In this document: piece after piece, positions 1 to 12,200 of the stretch
How the letters are laid out: every line of letters starts with the position of its first letter
How positions within the stretch are numbered: the first letter of the stretch is position 1
Source: Henricia sp. BOLD:AAB3569
Lineage: Eukaryota > Echinodermata > Asteroidea > Spinulosida > Echinasteridae
NCBI GenBank assembly: GCA_037783545.1
Contig: JBBELK010000482.1
Span: forward strand, 186,001-250,000
Length of the DNA stretch: 64,000 nucleotides
Reading direction: 5' to 3'
The notes under the pieces: generated by a model
Seen by the model: the letters and a program-made list of their open reading frames with translations, nothing else
Database searches by the model: none
What the model was told of the DNA's origin: nothing
Program-made: the position numbers and the translations under genes

Positions 1-456
1 CCAGACATTTGTAGCCGGTGTCTTTCAAATCTCAGCTCAATCCGAATGCACACAACAATCCGCTGTCACCAAGCTATACCCATGTTTGCCGTTCCAGACT
101 GGACCAGCCTCTAAAATCCCCTGCCCGGTCTCTCCCGGGCTTACACACGGCGCCACAGTCGTGGATTAAACTTTCCCTCAGTCCATAGACTTCCGATCTA
201 GGGGTTTAAAACCCTTGCAATTCTTTCCCTTTCCCCCCGATGCCAAAAATCCCCGTTGGCTGGTCAATTTTGTGACGCCACATGCTCCTTGCGGAGCTTT
301 GCAAATCTTGATCTAAGACCCTGACTTGTCCGGGTTAAGAAGCGAGTCAACATCAAATCGCGATCAAACATGTGCCCTTTTGGGTTCGCCAAAGGCGTCA
401 AATCGATTTGGACCGATATCAGCTCTATCTAGCATACCCATTACAACACAAAAGAT

Positions 457-550
457 GCGGAGAACTGGTCGTGACGGCATAGGTCATCATCGGGATTCAA
501 ACCCTAGACCTCTGACATACAGGACACATGCTCTAAAAGTTGAGGTTTGA
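457..550 (-). repeat. tRNA-like sequence, minus strand (SINE head relative)
   Basis: Read on the minus strand it gives GAGCATGTGTCCTGTATGTC, AGAGGTCTAGGGTTTGAATCCC. This parallels the 1005-1070 sequence, with B-box GGGTTTGAATCC. Degenerate and not a functional tRNA. Confidence 0.45.
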
Positions 551-589
551 GGCATATACTCCATCAGTTTCCCCATTGAAGTTTCCCCC

Positions 590-799
590 AGTTGGGTTAA
601 TGGGAAAACCTGGGGGCCGATTTCAAGGACTAAGACACGTCTTAGGAAGGGTCACATTCTTCTTATCTTGGGACGTTGGTATGGGAATTAGGACGCATTG
701 AACTCGTCTTAACTTTTGTAAAATCGACCCCGTCTCAGTGGTTAATTGATAATTTGTACTAACTGGTGAGACCTGTTACTTGATTTAAATACATGACCA
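590..799 (-). repeat. Dispersed repeat, reverse copy of 47158-47610
   Basis: Contains CTAAGACACGTCTTAGGAAGGGTCAC, TGGTATGGGAATTAGGACGCATTGAACTCGTCTTAA and GTAACAGGTCTC-type words that match the complement of the 47.2-47.6 kb array. It is split from its continuation (922-1000) by the 800-921 MITE. Confidence 0.65.
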
Positions 800-921
800 G
801 GGCTGCGTTCCAAAAACGCGAACATTGAAAACGTTGGCAACGTTCGCCATCAACAGGTACCCGGCTTTCCATAGACAGTGGCGAACGTTGTCAACGTTTG
901 CGTATAAGTGGAACGCAGCCC
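800..921. mobile_element. Palindromic MITE, GGGCTGCGTTCC ends, copy 1
   Basis: A 122-bp fold-back: GGGCTGCGTTCCA at the left and GGAACGCAGCCC at the right, with inner arms AACGTTGGCAACGTTCGCCA and its inverse. It interrupts a dispersed repeat also present at 47160-47610. A CA before and an AG after the ends recur in both copies, so the true termini may be one or two bases longer. hAT-like ends are possible, but no target duplication was found. Confidence 0.75.
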
Positions 922-1004
922 AGGTCTCAGTGCTTAGTTGATAATTTGTACTATAACTGGCGAGACCTGGCGAGATCTTAACGTTTTTGTGAAATCGATA
1001 CTAT

Positions 1005-1070
1005 GCCTCACAACTCAGATGGTAGAGCATCTGTCCGGTGTGTCAGAGGTCTTAGGTTCGAATCCTGATA
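1005..1070 (+). repeat. tRNA-like sequence (SINE head)
   Basis: An A-box-like CTCAGATGGTAGAGC and a B-box GGTTCGAATCC sit at tRNA spacing, but the anticodon arm does not fold as a normal 7-base loop, so this is a tRNA-derived SINE head or pseudogene rather than a functional tRNA. A minus-strand relative lies at about 457-550. Confidence 0.5.
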
Positions 1071-2224
1071 AAAACCGTATTTTTTTCCTCTCACTCCACG
1101 TAAAAGGAAAGGATCTAAATTTAAACCAGAAATCACTAAAACACATTTTGTAAAGCAACTACAAACACATGAACAGACCCATGTTCACAATATAGAGTTA
1201 AACTCCATAGGCCCTACACAATATATTTTTATAATGCGTAAAATGTAAAAACATAAACATCTTGCAAACAGCAGCCAACCGGCTGTTTTAATTGTCGTTT
1301 CTGAATTCAGTACATTAAACAGCCACTAAATAGCACATTTTGTTTTATCTCTGAAGCTTATACAACTTCTAGAAAAATGTGTTTCTTGTGGATAAGGTCT
1401 AATGTGGTGTGTCTACGCCATGAGACATTATCTGATACATTATCTACTACATTTTGTACAAAAAAATAGAAGTCGTTGGGGCGATAGCGCGATCGATGGC
1501 CGAATGTTCGCGTTTAACAAAGACACCCCAGTCTGTTTACACAACTGTTTGGGAGAATTTGTTGAAACAAAAGGGACGACCCCATTATTTTGCCAAACTC
1601 AAACGCCAACCCGGTAAAATATACATTCTTTGTTCCACTAAACTAATAAACACACCGCACCCGGACCAAAATCGAAGCACGTTTGCCAAGTGCGTCTAGC
1701 CCGTGCCCGAACCGTGCAGCCCCCGCGGTAGGCCTATATAGTTTTTAGGTTCGCCTTGCGCTTGTCCCACTTTCGCCTGAAAAACAGAACATGGGATAAA
1801 AAAATACCCATATGCAACTCCAGTTCGACACGCGACTCAAGGTCAAATACAAAAGGGAGAAATTATTGGGCCTAAATCTTCCGTTTCGATGATTCTTTTG
1901 TCTGGGTTCGTCGATAATTGCATTCGAATCCTATGGAACTGGGTCTGCAGTGGCGTGTGTCACCAGTTACGAGTGTACGTTAATTAATTGGCTTTATGTA
2001 CTATATATGCATACAGCGTGTATATGAATATAGAGTCCACACTAAACAAAACAATGGCCAAAACAAATGCCTTAGTTTCCCTGTTTGCCTCTTCTGTTGT
2101 TACAGCCAATACGATATTCATGTTTTAACTGTCTAAACATATTTTCTTAAAACAGCGTATCTCTCACGCGTTTGACTTTAAAGAGAATTCTACGTACGCA
2201 AAATTTAAAAGGCGACCTTGCCCT

Positions 2225-2804
2225 TTAAAGGGCCCCTTATTTAGGATTTTTATCAATGAAATCTATGCTTTAAAACCACTCTACTCAGTTAAAGTCATAA
2301 AAATCCTATTTGGAGCTTGCTTTGGGGGTTAAAACGAAGGTTTTTAGTTTTTATGCTAATGCGAATATGCATATTCATGACCAAGGTCACGATGTCACAA
2401 GAGGCACAGACAGGAAAATCACATACAATTGTGCACAAACGATTCCACTTTTTTCTCAATTTTCCTGAAACTGTTGTAATCCATGGCTGTTTGAGTTTGA
2501 TTTACATGTTGCCTGCTGTAAGCCATGATAATACTGGGGGTAGAAACTGCAGCAATTTGCCACAAGTCCAACTTGAAGTCTTATGTTTTTTCTTAACTTT
2601 TCCCTTCTGTCTTCCTTATGTGATGCACTCAAAACAGCGCCCTCTGTCTGTGATTTATTGCAATGAAATCTTCAAAGTTGCAAAAGGCCACCTTTTATTG
2701 ATTTTACATCCAAACGAACAATAGTATGTCTTGCTGAACAAGTAATCCATCATTATGAAGCAAAGCTTAGGCACAAAGTTATTTTGGATGTCACAGCCCT
2801 TTAA
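2225..2804. mobile_element. TTAA-flanked MITE family A, copy 1
   Basis: A 580-bp element bounded by TTAA with short inverted ends (TTAAAGGGCC... and ...AGCCCTTTAA). Near-identical copies lie at 14031-14611 and 61543-62125. TTAA ends and no transposase suggest a non-autonomous piggyBac-like element. An open frame in the middle is shared between copies only because the DNA is shared. Confidence 0.8.
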
Positions 2805-3688
2805 GCATAAATATCTGCTGTTAAACACAGAAATTTGCTTAGCACAAAAGTTATTTGCTTTGCAAAAATGGGTTACCAGTCAAAATCGTATAGGTGTGTT
2901 TGTACGATTGACTGGTATTCTGTTACTGTTGTTAAGAACATGTATATACGCATATTTTTGGCTACGGCATTCCTTACATTTAGTACCCTGTTCCATATAA
3001 GAGATTAAAGGTGTTATATTTATCAAACAACCCATGTTGCTCTTGAACATTTTCTTCAGAATGACAAGATTATTTTTGTGAAAAGAGGGCAGGGTTTTGA
3101 TTTTTTTGGGAAATTGTGGGGTAAAAACAGGAATAACAAAGGTTTAACAAATTCAAGATGGCGTTTTTTGTTCAGTGTGGCATGAAAGGCCGTTTTTGAT
3201 TGGCTGAGAAAGGTTTCACTTTAATACCCAGTCTCTGATTGGTCAATGAGTGGAAGTTTTTTTTACAACATGACACAGCAAATGCCAAATTCAAGTGAGT
3301 TAGCAATGCTGAAGCTGACAAAACAGGTAACAAAAATTGTATTTAAAAAAAAAAGGAATTATCGTCCAAAAGTTAAAAAAACAACTAGAGATTAGAGGAA
3401 TGAAGAAGAGTTGTTTGTTTTCACAAAAGTGAAATTAGTGCAAAAAAAGTCAGCTTTACAGCTGTAAACGTTATTACAAAAATGGGTGGCCTAAAAGTAT
3501 AAGCCCTTGGCTAGTAACCTATTTTTTTTCTCAACAATATCGACTATGAGCAAAATTCTGTATTTAACAGAAATTGGCCCAGGTCCTTAGCCGGTCTTAA
3601 ACATGGAGTTTTAGACCGACCACCCACAACGTTTTTTTTCTTCACTAATGTAAAATAAATTCATCTAAAATCTAAAATTAGTCAAGAA
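2805..3688. other. Gene-free AT-rich stretch
   Basis: No coding region seen. A short hairpin (ACCAGTCAAAATCGTA ... TACGATTGACTGGT, 2872-2922) and GC-poor runs suggest decayed repeat sequence. Confidence 0.4.
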
Positions 3689-3831
3689 TAGACGCTTTGC
3701 AGTGGAGGCCATGACAGGGGGCAGATTTTCAAATTTAAATGATGTGACAATAGATCAGCAAAGTGCCTACTCATGCATGACGCACGGTGACAATTTGACT
3801 GCCCCTTGTCATGGCCTGCACCCGAGCAAAG
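3689..3831. mobile_element. Palindromic MITE, GGCCATGACAGGGGGCAG arms, copy 1
   Basis: Inverted arms CTTTGC...GGCCATGACAGGGGGCAG and CTGCCCCTTGTCATGGCC...GCAAAG surround a loop with GATGTGACAATAGATC and GTGCCTACTCATGCATGACGC. The reverse copy is at 38016-38145. Confidence 0.65.
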
Positions 3832-4984
3832 GGTGGCCATGATGAAGACACAGGCCATTCCTATTAGCGGGAATGTGTCGCATCAACCATCGGTCCTTAG
3901 CCATAATTGACGGGGCCGGCCAGATGTCGATATCAACCCACGATTGGCCCCTTGAACTACAAGGGGGAAAGCTTCAACAACAAAGGCAGTATTAAAACTC
4001 CCTCCTTCACAGGAAATACGAACATCTATATCTCAATTGGTTCACAAACAAACGTTAGCACTAGTTATACATGGCACTCCAAAGCCAGAACACTTCAATT
4101 AACGATTTGGGTGAAGAGGGGCGCTCTCGGTCAAAATTGAGTGGGAGTGCGCATGCACAATTTTGCCAATCATTTTTCCATCGTTATCAATTATTTCTAA
4201 TCAAGCGCCCGGGGTTTTTCATTATGAAATTCTCATTTAGTCTTATTAAATAGCTCTCCTGTTTTGGGGTTTTATATCATGTCAATGAAGGCGTGTGGAG
4301 GAGGATTAACGATTTTTCTCTCAGTCTTTTTTTTTTTAACATGAATAATTTGTAGCGTATTCAAGGTAATCGCGGGAAAATGCGATCTCGCGTGACAGGG
4401 CAAACACAATTCGGGTTTTGTGTGTTTGTTCCGCGTTAATTGTGACGCGGCAGCGTATTGAGAATAAGCGGGAGAAAATGTCAATTTTAAGAGGGTTTAT
4501 TGGCGGAACAAATAAGACAATAACGAGAGGGGTTGGGACAATCGAGCGGGCTTATGGCGAGTCTCTCACGGGGCTAACGGCTCGTCAGCACCGGTAGATG
4601 GGGAGCTATAGCGTGCGGTGCGATCGATGCTCGCTCGATGCGCAAATTAAGTCGCGGGAAAATGTGCGTTTTAATGTAATTAATTGACTATTTAGCCAAT
4701 AGTGACTAAATTGCTACACACATTCATTGTTGGGCGGTGTGCAGATGGCGAGAGGTTGCTCTTTTCTCAAGGTATAGAAGTTTGGGGTTTGTTTACGCAG
4801 AGAAAATGTTTACGGAAGATATTGTCTGACCGAAATACGGAAGGGAAAATGGCTTGTATAGTGGCATGGGCCGTTAACTTTTACGAACCTCCATAATGAC
4901 ATGACATTACGGACGCACAGTGACATACAGCCGATGTTACAGATTTTTGACGCCACAAGATTTGGAAACAGCGTTAACTCTATG

Positions 4985-5220
4985 TGTGATTGACGACGGT
5001 ATGATCAAAACCAACCTGTGTATAATAAATCAGCTCAGTTCCTTATCTACGTTCCGAACAAACAAATAAAAATTGTGTCCATGCTTTCAGGAAATTGTGC
5101 AAAGCCACTGTCCTATTTAGTCTGGTTCTCTAGTAACACTGCATTAAAAACGGTGCCATAAAGTTACGGTATAGTCAGGGGCCTATTTTCATTCACATGA
5201 GGGCGTCCTTGTAAAAAAAT
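4985..5220 (+). repeat. Dispersed repeat, copy 1
   Basis: Shared blocks with 22965-23172 are GTGTGATTG/GTGTGACTT, AAATCAGCTCAGT, CCTTATCTACG, CTTTCAGGAAATTGTGCAAAG, CCACTGTCCTATTTAG and CACATGAGGG...CCTTGTAAAAAAA. No terminal inverted repeats seen. Confidence 0.6.
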
Positions 5221-5230
5221 GTGTGTGCGG

Positions 5231-5458
5231 CTCATAGAGTTAGATATAGAAAACTAGAGTGCGCACTCCCAATACATGATGTGCCGATATGGACGCCGCC
5301 ATTTTGGCTTAACGCTATGGGTGCACGGTGGGCAAAGGGGTTTTGTCCATTTCACACTCATAGCGTTAGGCAAACATGGCGCCGCCCATATCTGCACAGT
5401 CCAAATGCGTGACTTGAATAACCAGTGCACACTCTAGTTTTCTAAATCTAACTTTATG
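5231..5458. mobile_element. Fold-back MITE with about 110-bp arms
   Basis: Left arm starts CATAGAGTTAGATATAGAAA, and the right arm ends with its inverse (TTTCTAAATCTAACTTTATG). The similarity runs through GATATGGACGCCGCCAT and CTTAACGCTATG almost to the centre. Any open frame here is a by-product. Confidence 0.75.
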
Positions 5459-5468
5459 GTGCGGCTAT

Positions 5469-5660
5469 GGAGCGCTTTCACAGGGGGTCAAAAGGTCATA
5501 TGTAACTATTGCTCGTCTTCCAGAACGGGAGAGAACAATAGAGCCACATACTTTTCTGCTAGCAACCACGTGCGTTTCCCCACGTGGCTCTATTGTTCTC
5601 TCCCGTTCTGGAAGACGAGCAATAGTGACCTATAACCTTTTGACCAATGTGAAAGCGCCC
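5469..5660. mobile_element. Fold-back MITE with about 80-bp near-perfect arms
   Basis: Left end GAGCGCTTTCACA, right end TGTGAAAGCGCCC. The inner arms (CTATTGCTCGTCTTCCAGAA, CGGGAGAGAACAATAGAGCC) are perfectly inverted. TAT-rich flanks suggest a TA target. Confidence 0.8.
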
Positions 5661-5667
5661 TATATAG

Positions 5668-5810
5668 TAGAGTATTAAAGTGTGTTGCCAAGGTGACTGG
5701 GTCTAAACTAAAACCAGCGAAGTCCCTGTGCTTTGGCAATGGATGTTTCACATTACCAACGATTAGACCCAGTTACCCAGGCAAGTGACGTCACACTTCG
5801 GTAGTCTGTT
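5668..5810. mobile_element. CRE-bearing palindromic MITE (family C), copy 1
   Basis: Inverted arms AGTGTG...TTGCC...TGACTGGGTCTAAAC and GATTAGACCCAGTTACC...AAGTGACGTCACACTTCGG. Related copies lie at 10286-10410, 22507-22675, 41484-41646 and 59920-60086. Contains a perfect TGACGTCA. Confidence 0.7.
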
Positions 5811-6218
5811 ACAATGTTCTTATTTGAAAACCGACTAATTATTCGGTATGTCTCGACGAAAATTATCAATTGAGGTTGTATAAACTAAAAACTCGCAACA
5901 TTTCAACCGATAAAACTCGTGTGACGAGAAAATGTTATATATAAACACAAATTTGGGTGCATTTAGGCACAAGGTACTAGCGGGGGAAAAAAGCGTCAGC
6001 TTGGGCCGTAATATGATACGCGCGACGCGGGTCGACGGAGCGCGAACGCTAGCTTAATTCCCCGAAACCGGCTCGGTAATCTAAACTCGGACCCATTATG
6101 AGTCGCTTTGCGCCAATTTAGGCGGGCCGTTTCGCTGCGTTTAAGAAGCGAAAATGTCCTTCGCAGTTCGTTAATTTTCAACAAGGGCGGTGGTAATGAC
6201 ATCCGAATGAGAGAAACA

Positions 6219-6361
6219 GGGCTGCGTTCCAAACACGCGAACGTTGGCAACGTTCGCCACTGGTTACAATGCTTTTGTGCACTCGTCTATGGAAAGCCGG
6301 GTACCGGTTGTTGGCGAACGATAAAAACGTTTGCAATGTTCGCGTGTTTGGAACGCAGCCC
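6219..6361. mobile_element. Palindromic MITE, GGGCTGCGTTCC ends, copy 2
   Basis: A 143-bp second copy with the same terminal inverted repeats and the same subterminal GCGAACGTTGGCAACGTTCGCC arm, but a different loop. Confidence 0.75.
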
Positions 6362-8289
6362 AGATGTCGCTATTATTATGAGGTGGAGAACCTTTTTTTA
6401 ACTTCAATTTCTGCTCGACGGGACCAGATCATGCACAAGGCCGCATCATCTAACAAAAATGGTGTCAGTATTTTAGAACCATGTCGGTTTTGTTGTTGTT
6501 TATCTGTCGTTTGTTGTTGTTATTGATGTTGTTTTTTTTCTGGCCAGTGGGTGAAAACAGGGTCCCACCGGCCGTTGGTGCAAAATATTTAAAGAAATTT
6601 GCGAAAGAAATCGAAAATGTTTTGATGTACAAAATCATCGTCATAAATCATAGTCCGTTGGATGTCCGATTTAAACATGTACTCAACAATAAGGAAACAC
6701 ATTTTTGCAACTGCCAATATTTTGCAAATTAGCCACCACGGAGCAGCGAAATTTTGACACCATTCGTGTGAAGCATTGTAAATTTCATCTGCACCAATTA
6801 GGCTTGTGACCTTGTTGGGTCTGCTAGATAATGTTACGTAACTCCGAATATCCCATAACATTTCAAATGACGATATGGGAAAACATTTTCTGGTTATGAA
6901 CTTTAATTGAAGTCACTTTGTAAAAAAAAATTACGTTTATTGCAAGCCACACGAACACAATGAACAAAATTACAGAAATAAGTCTTCTTTGTTGACAAAA
7001 AGGTTCCAGGTTTCGGCAATTTCGCAGTTCAGCAACTCAATCGGCAAGCCATGCCCTGGGACCGGGAGAGATTACCGAAATAAAGCCATGATACTGGGAT
7101 GGACTCAATGAAATACAGCCCATTAGGACACGGGGAATAGAGTGAAAAATAGATGCAAACTGCTCGCTTCATGATCGCCTCGTCAACTTGCAATTTACCC
7201 CTCATTCTTGATGAGTCTTTGGGGAGTTTGTGAGGTATAGAAGAAGCGGGGGGACCGGGGTTGGCGAGCCGGGGCGCGAGGCAGGGGATTGCCGGCGGGG
7301 TTTAGCGGCGATTTCGCCCCGGTCGCATCTGCTGTCCCCATCTGTCCAACTGCCGTGCATCACACAGCTGTATGTGCGTGGCTTTCAAATAATAAAAAAA
7401 GAAAGTTAAAAGGTTGTTGTGATGGGGCGCAGCTTTGTATAGAATACGCCCTTTTGGTGCCTTTTAACTCTGCAAGTGTTTGGGTTTTTTCTTTCTGTCT
7501 TCGGTGATGACACGAGCTGCGGAGTTTTCTATTTTGCTATCGGGGCACGACGGTGCGGTAATTGGTGTGACAGCTAGGGTGAAAGTTGTAAAATGTAAAA
7601 TTGCAGACGACAGGATGACTCGAGAATTAGTCAAGCCACGTTCCAAGTTGGGCCTGGGGCAGTTGAGGGTTCATACAGCGTGTAATTGAAAATGGGACTG
7701 ATTTTGAGACTTGCGCTCGGAGCAAAAACGGGGGAAAAAAAACTCCAACCACGGGAAGACGACGAGACTGGAATACTGGCGACCGAGACGCCGGGGGATC
7801 CCTGGCGCTAGATTATACGAAGATCAGAGATCTTCTTAAAGTCAAGATTTCTTAAAGTCAACTCTGTAGCGAGTCGCCAAAATATATTCACGTACACTAT
7901 TGGCGCGATGAGATAGAAAAACGGCCAAGGGGAGTGATTATGAAAACCTTCCAGTAGGGAAAATCATTTTACAAAGGACACTGTTCCAATTTCGCGTCTG
8001 TTTCCGGCCACAAAAATGCAAACATGATACGCATGCACAGAAAAGTGTTAGTAAATTAATGCGCTGTTAAAGCGTCAGTTATCAGAAATTATTTTTCAAA
8101 ATTGTCATAATTATTATTCCCTATATTAAAGCAAGCATTTGAAGTTCGAAATGGTACCGTTGTAATTTGGGTAGCAATTAAAGTGACTCCATTACACGCT
8201 ACTTTGGCCAGTTTTATTTAAAACAGAGTGACCATCACGAGGAAATAAAAACATGCGTTATGGTAAAATTATGCAAATGTATTAAATCT
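6362..8289. other. Gene-free stretch, no repeat recognised
   Basis: Mostly unique sequence. A GC-richer, G-run segment lies at 7235-7330 (CCGGGGTTGG, CCGGGGCGCG). Only short open frames; nothing with a recognisable domain. Confidence 0.4.
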
Positions 8290-9260
8290 AAAACCACCAC
8301 ATACAACAGCCGCATACTGACAGAAGCCAAATTGGAATAGCCCCAATGGGAGCTCAATCTTTCCAATGTGCTACGATACTCTGCATGCTTTCCCTGCTGT
8401 ATAATTAGTGATCCCACCGCTGACACCACCACTATACAAAGCCCAGGTTGGAAATAAGGCCAAGTTAGAAATAAGGCCAAGTTGGAAAAGAAGCGAAGCT
8501 GGAATAGTCCCAATTGGAGGTCAATCTTTCCAATGTGCTACGATACACTGATTCTTTCCCTGCTGTAGAATTAGTGATCCCACCGCTGACACCATCACTA
8601 TACAAAACCCAACTTGGGAACAAACCCAAGTTGGAAAGGGACACATGTTGGAAAAGAACCAAATGGGTATAGTCCCTGTGTAAACTCGTTCTTTCCAACG
8701 TGTAATGATCCCTTGAACGTTTTCCCTACAGTAAGATTAGTGATCCCACCGCTGACACCACTACTACACAAAACCCAAATTGAAAAGAAGCATAGGCTGG
8801 AAAGGAGGCCAAGTTCGAAAAGATCCCAAGTGGGTATGTCCCAGTGTGAACTTATTCTTTCCAATGTGGTATGGTCCCTTGAAAGTTTCCCTACAGTAAG
8901 ATGAGTGATCCCACCGCTGACACCACCACTACACAAACCCAAATTTAAAAGAAGCCTAGGCTGAAAAGGAGGCCAAGTTCGAAAGGAACCTAAGTGGGTA
9001 TGTCCCAGTGTGAACTCATTCTTTCCAATGTGTTTTGGTCCCTTGAAAGTTTCCCTACTGTATAGTGATCCCACCGCTGACACCATTGACACCACCATTA
9101 TACAGAACCCACTTTGAAAAAAGCCCAAGTTGGAAAGGGGCCAAATTCGAAAGGAACCCAAGTTAGAATAGCCTAAAAGGTAACTCCCACTGTGTATTGA
9201 TCCCCTGAGGTTTGTGAGCTATATAGAACCCAAGTTGGAATGTATCCCAAGTTGGAAAGG
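8290..9260. repeat. Tandem repeat, about 166-bp unit, 5-6 copies
   Basis: The phrase GATCCCACCGCTGACACCA recurs near 8410, 8576, 8743, 8908 and 9067 (spacing about 160-168). Each unit also carries several CCAAGTTGGAAAGG-type sub-repeats, so there is a higher-order structure of short motifs inside a long unit. The minus strand has a long open frame across it because some units are 165 bp (divisible by three). Confidence 0.85.
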
Positions 9261-12200
9261 AATCCTCTTTTGAAACCATTACCCCAAAGTCATATTTTAT
9301 CCTATAGAAATGGTTTTCTTCACGTGTGGAGCCGGAGATGAGCTTCCTTCATGTGTGAAATTCCACGTTATTTTTCGCAGTTGAACTTTTGTTCCATCAA
9401 CGAGAAGTGAATTCCGTGAAAAGTTCATAACTTGGGTTTGTTCTTCCTGTCTGAAACTACCTAAAAGCAAGATGGCGTTAAAGAGAGCGCGGCTAATGAT
9501 GCTAGGGAGCTTAAAATATACATTTAACGAGGGTAATTTTATGCAAGCATTAAGTAGCCGTCAAATTGACATGCTCTGCCCGAAACACCAGCGTGCATTT
9601 TACAGCTCGGCGACGGGGGAACTGGGGAATTTTTACAGTCCAACACGAAGCGACAATCACACTTGCTGCCGAGGTGAAATTAAACGTTTTCAGGTCGCTG
9701 GTCGCGCCCGAGAAAAGAAAAATATACCGTCAGGGGGTTCGGGCTTGATAGATCGCGACAGGCCGAGGCTGCGGGTTTGATGTTTAATTAATCAGGGTAA
9801 TTATAGGCGATTCCCCGGTGAGGTGAGGCCGGCGATCGGGGCTGATGGGAAGAGGTGATGGTGACGAAATGGCATACGCCTCTATCGGCCCAGGAATATC
9901 CCCAAGATAAATGGGAGAAAAAAACTGCCTCGCTTGCAAGCAGGAAAGGTTCCCCGTGTTCCATCCTCCTATCCGCCGATGCCTCCCATAAACGGCTGAA
10001 TTATCCAACCCCGCTAATGTTTCACTTTTCGGCTAACACACACAAAAAGGCGCGACCCGTGCGGTGGGGATCGGGTAACGACAAAAAATTATCGGGTGGT
10101 GCGAAGTGGCCGAGTCTAGGTGTGAAATGAGTACCGTCTTGGCCGGCGTTGTCACGGCACTGTGCCCGCACATGACGCCAACACGTCTCGTGGTGTGGAG
10201 ACGGACTCCTTATAAACTTCAGAATTAAAGGTGTATTATCACTGATTGTGAATACATGTATATTCAGTTTAATTATCAATCCTCAAACTGTGTTGCCAAT
10301 GTTACTGGGTCTATACTAAAACCATAGTGTTTCCCTGCACTTTAGCAATGGACGTTTCAGATTACCAGCGATTGTTGAGACCCAGTTACACTGGCAATGA
10401 CGTCACACGTCACATTACAATTAATGGATAAAACGCCGTGCATAGCAATATATACCAAAACACAAAAGTCACAGAGTCGAAGCGTTATACGATGTATGAT
10501 TGATGCACAAACGGTCACAAAGAAGAAGTAGCGTTTTACGGCACTGGCATGCAGTAAAAAAAGAAAACAGTCCAGCGCTTGAGAAACAGAGCGAATGGCC
10601 CACTCAGAGCAGTATTAATATTTCATCGGAAACTGCCGTCGACCCGACTAGAGTGACTGCAAAAACCGTCTAGCCTGGCCAATACGCGGAGCACCCGACC
10701 GAATAATAATGACACTTACAACCTTTCTCGGGAACAATTAAGAACTTTTTCTTTTCATGTTTCGTCTTTCGGTTCCAGGCCAGCGCGCGGACTAGGCATT
10801 CCGTGCCGGTACCCATGGCCAGTAGACCGCGCGTTCGCAGAAGGTGAAGTCCTCGTCTAACTTCATAACAACCGCGAGGATTTTTTTTCCTCTTTCGTAT
10901 TTTGGAAAGGACGGTTATTAAAATCCATCAAGTATAAAACGGCGGTAATCTATCACACTGTCATTGGCAGCCATGCGTAGCAACATCCTTGGTTTTTTAA
11001 TTTTAAAAAGTTAGTTCCGCTTGAGTTGGCGCGGGAAGAGCAAACTTGTCCGTGACATGCATTCGTCTCTGAGAGAGTACGTTTTCATATCTTGAACGAT
11101 GATTTTTGTTTTAAAGGACCGCTGAAATGTCTGTCAACTGAGGCCATTTTTTTGCAGTAATAATGCAAGATTATTTAAATGATTTAGCTTATTATCTTCA
11201 TTTTAAAAAAAATTGATGATAAAATGTAAATCGCTGACAAGAGAGGGCGCTGTTTGTGTCGCGTCACTTTAGGGACCCGCCAATAAAAAGTAAAGGGGAA
11301 AAAGAATTCAAACTGGCTATAATGTCACAAACTGATAGATTTTCAATAATTTTATTTGTAATACAAGCAATAATAACCAAGGGTTACAATCCAATGGGAA
11401 ATTCCTGGGTCGCCAACGTGGATTACGCACAGGGCACCAGCCAAATCCCGTCTGGCATCCCGTGCTTTCGCGTCGTTTATTGCACTGCCAACTATAGGCT
11501 CCTGACCACAGGAATAGCATTGCAATATGGCTGCTGCATTTGTGCGATGTCAAAGATTGAACAAACAATAATTTAATAGACAATTCATTATCGACTCTTG
11601 ACATTTTGCGATATATCAAAGAATAAAGCTTTTGTACATTGTAATGGACGAATTATTTTGAAGACTTCACGTTTCTCTTTAGCAAATAAGGGACACGAGC
11701 ACTTTTTGTTGTACTTTTTATGTCAGTATTTTCCGCGCCATATAGGAGAAACCCCGCTGTTTTAATACGATTTTCCCATTTACTGCACGTCGGCCGCTGG
11801 ACGGAATTAATCTTTCCTCATCACACACGGTGGCAAACACCAGATGGGAAAAGAGTTCTGCAACCAGAGAAACGGCCGAATTCAAAGCCGGCATCTGGGC
11901 ACTAAGCTATCAGCCATGACACAATCAGTGGTCCGTAACGCGAGTACTCTAAATACCGAGACGCGTCCACTCGAGAGCGTGGGGGAAACCGCGCCGCTGA
12001 TCGGTAGGTCCCAGCGTGCGTGCGCCGCTGTACTCCATCGAGCACGGCGTCTTCGGGATGGTGAGCCAAACAGATGGAGCAGACATCAAATCGGTCGGGC
12101 AAAAAGCTGGCATGAAATACGCCATTAATTCTGTTTTAATTGCGGCGTTGTGTCGGCCTGTTTTCGTCAAATCGCCGTCTAAGCGGCCAGCGTATACATA

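Noticed and set aside
6108-6401. 97-codon frame on +
   Set aside because: Overlaps the palindromic MITE at 6219-6361; part of it repeats because of the inverted arms.
8598-9161. 187-codon minus-strand frame with internal repeats
   Set aside because: Produced by a tandem repeat with unit near 165 bp; other units are out of frame, and no splice or family evidence was found.
9472-9780. 102-codon frame starting after AAGATGG
   Set aside because: No recognisable domain, no splice sites joining it to other coding sequence, CpG-rich context that lengthens random frames. Left as unsupported.
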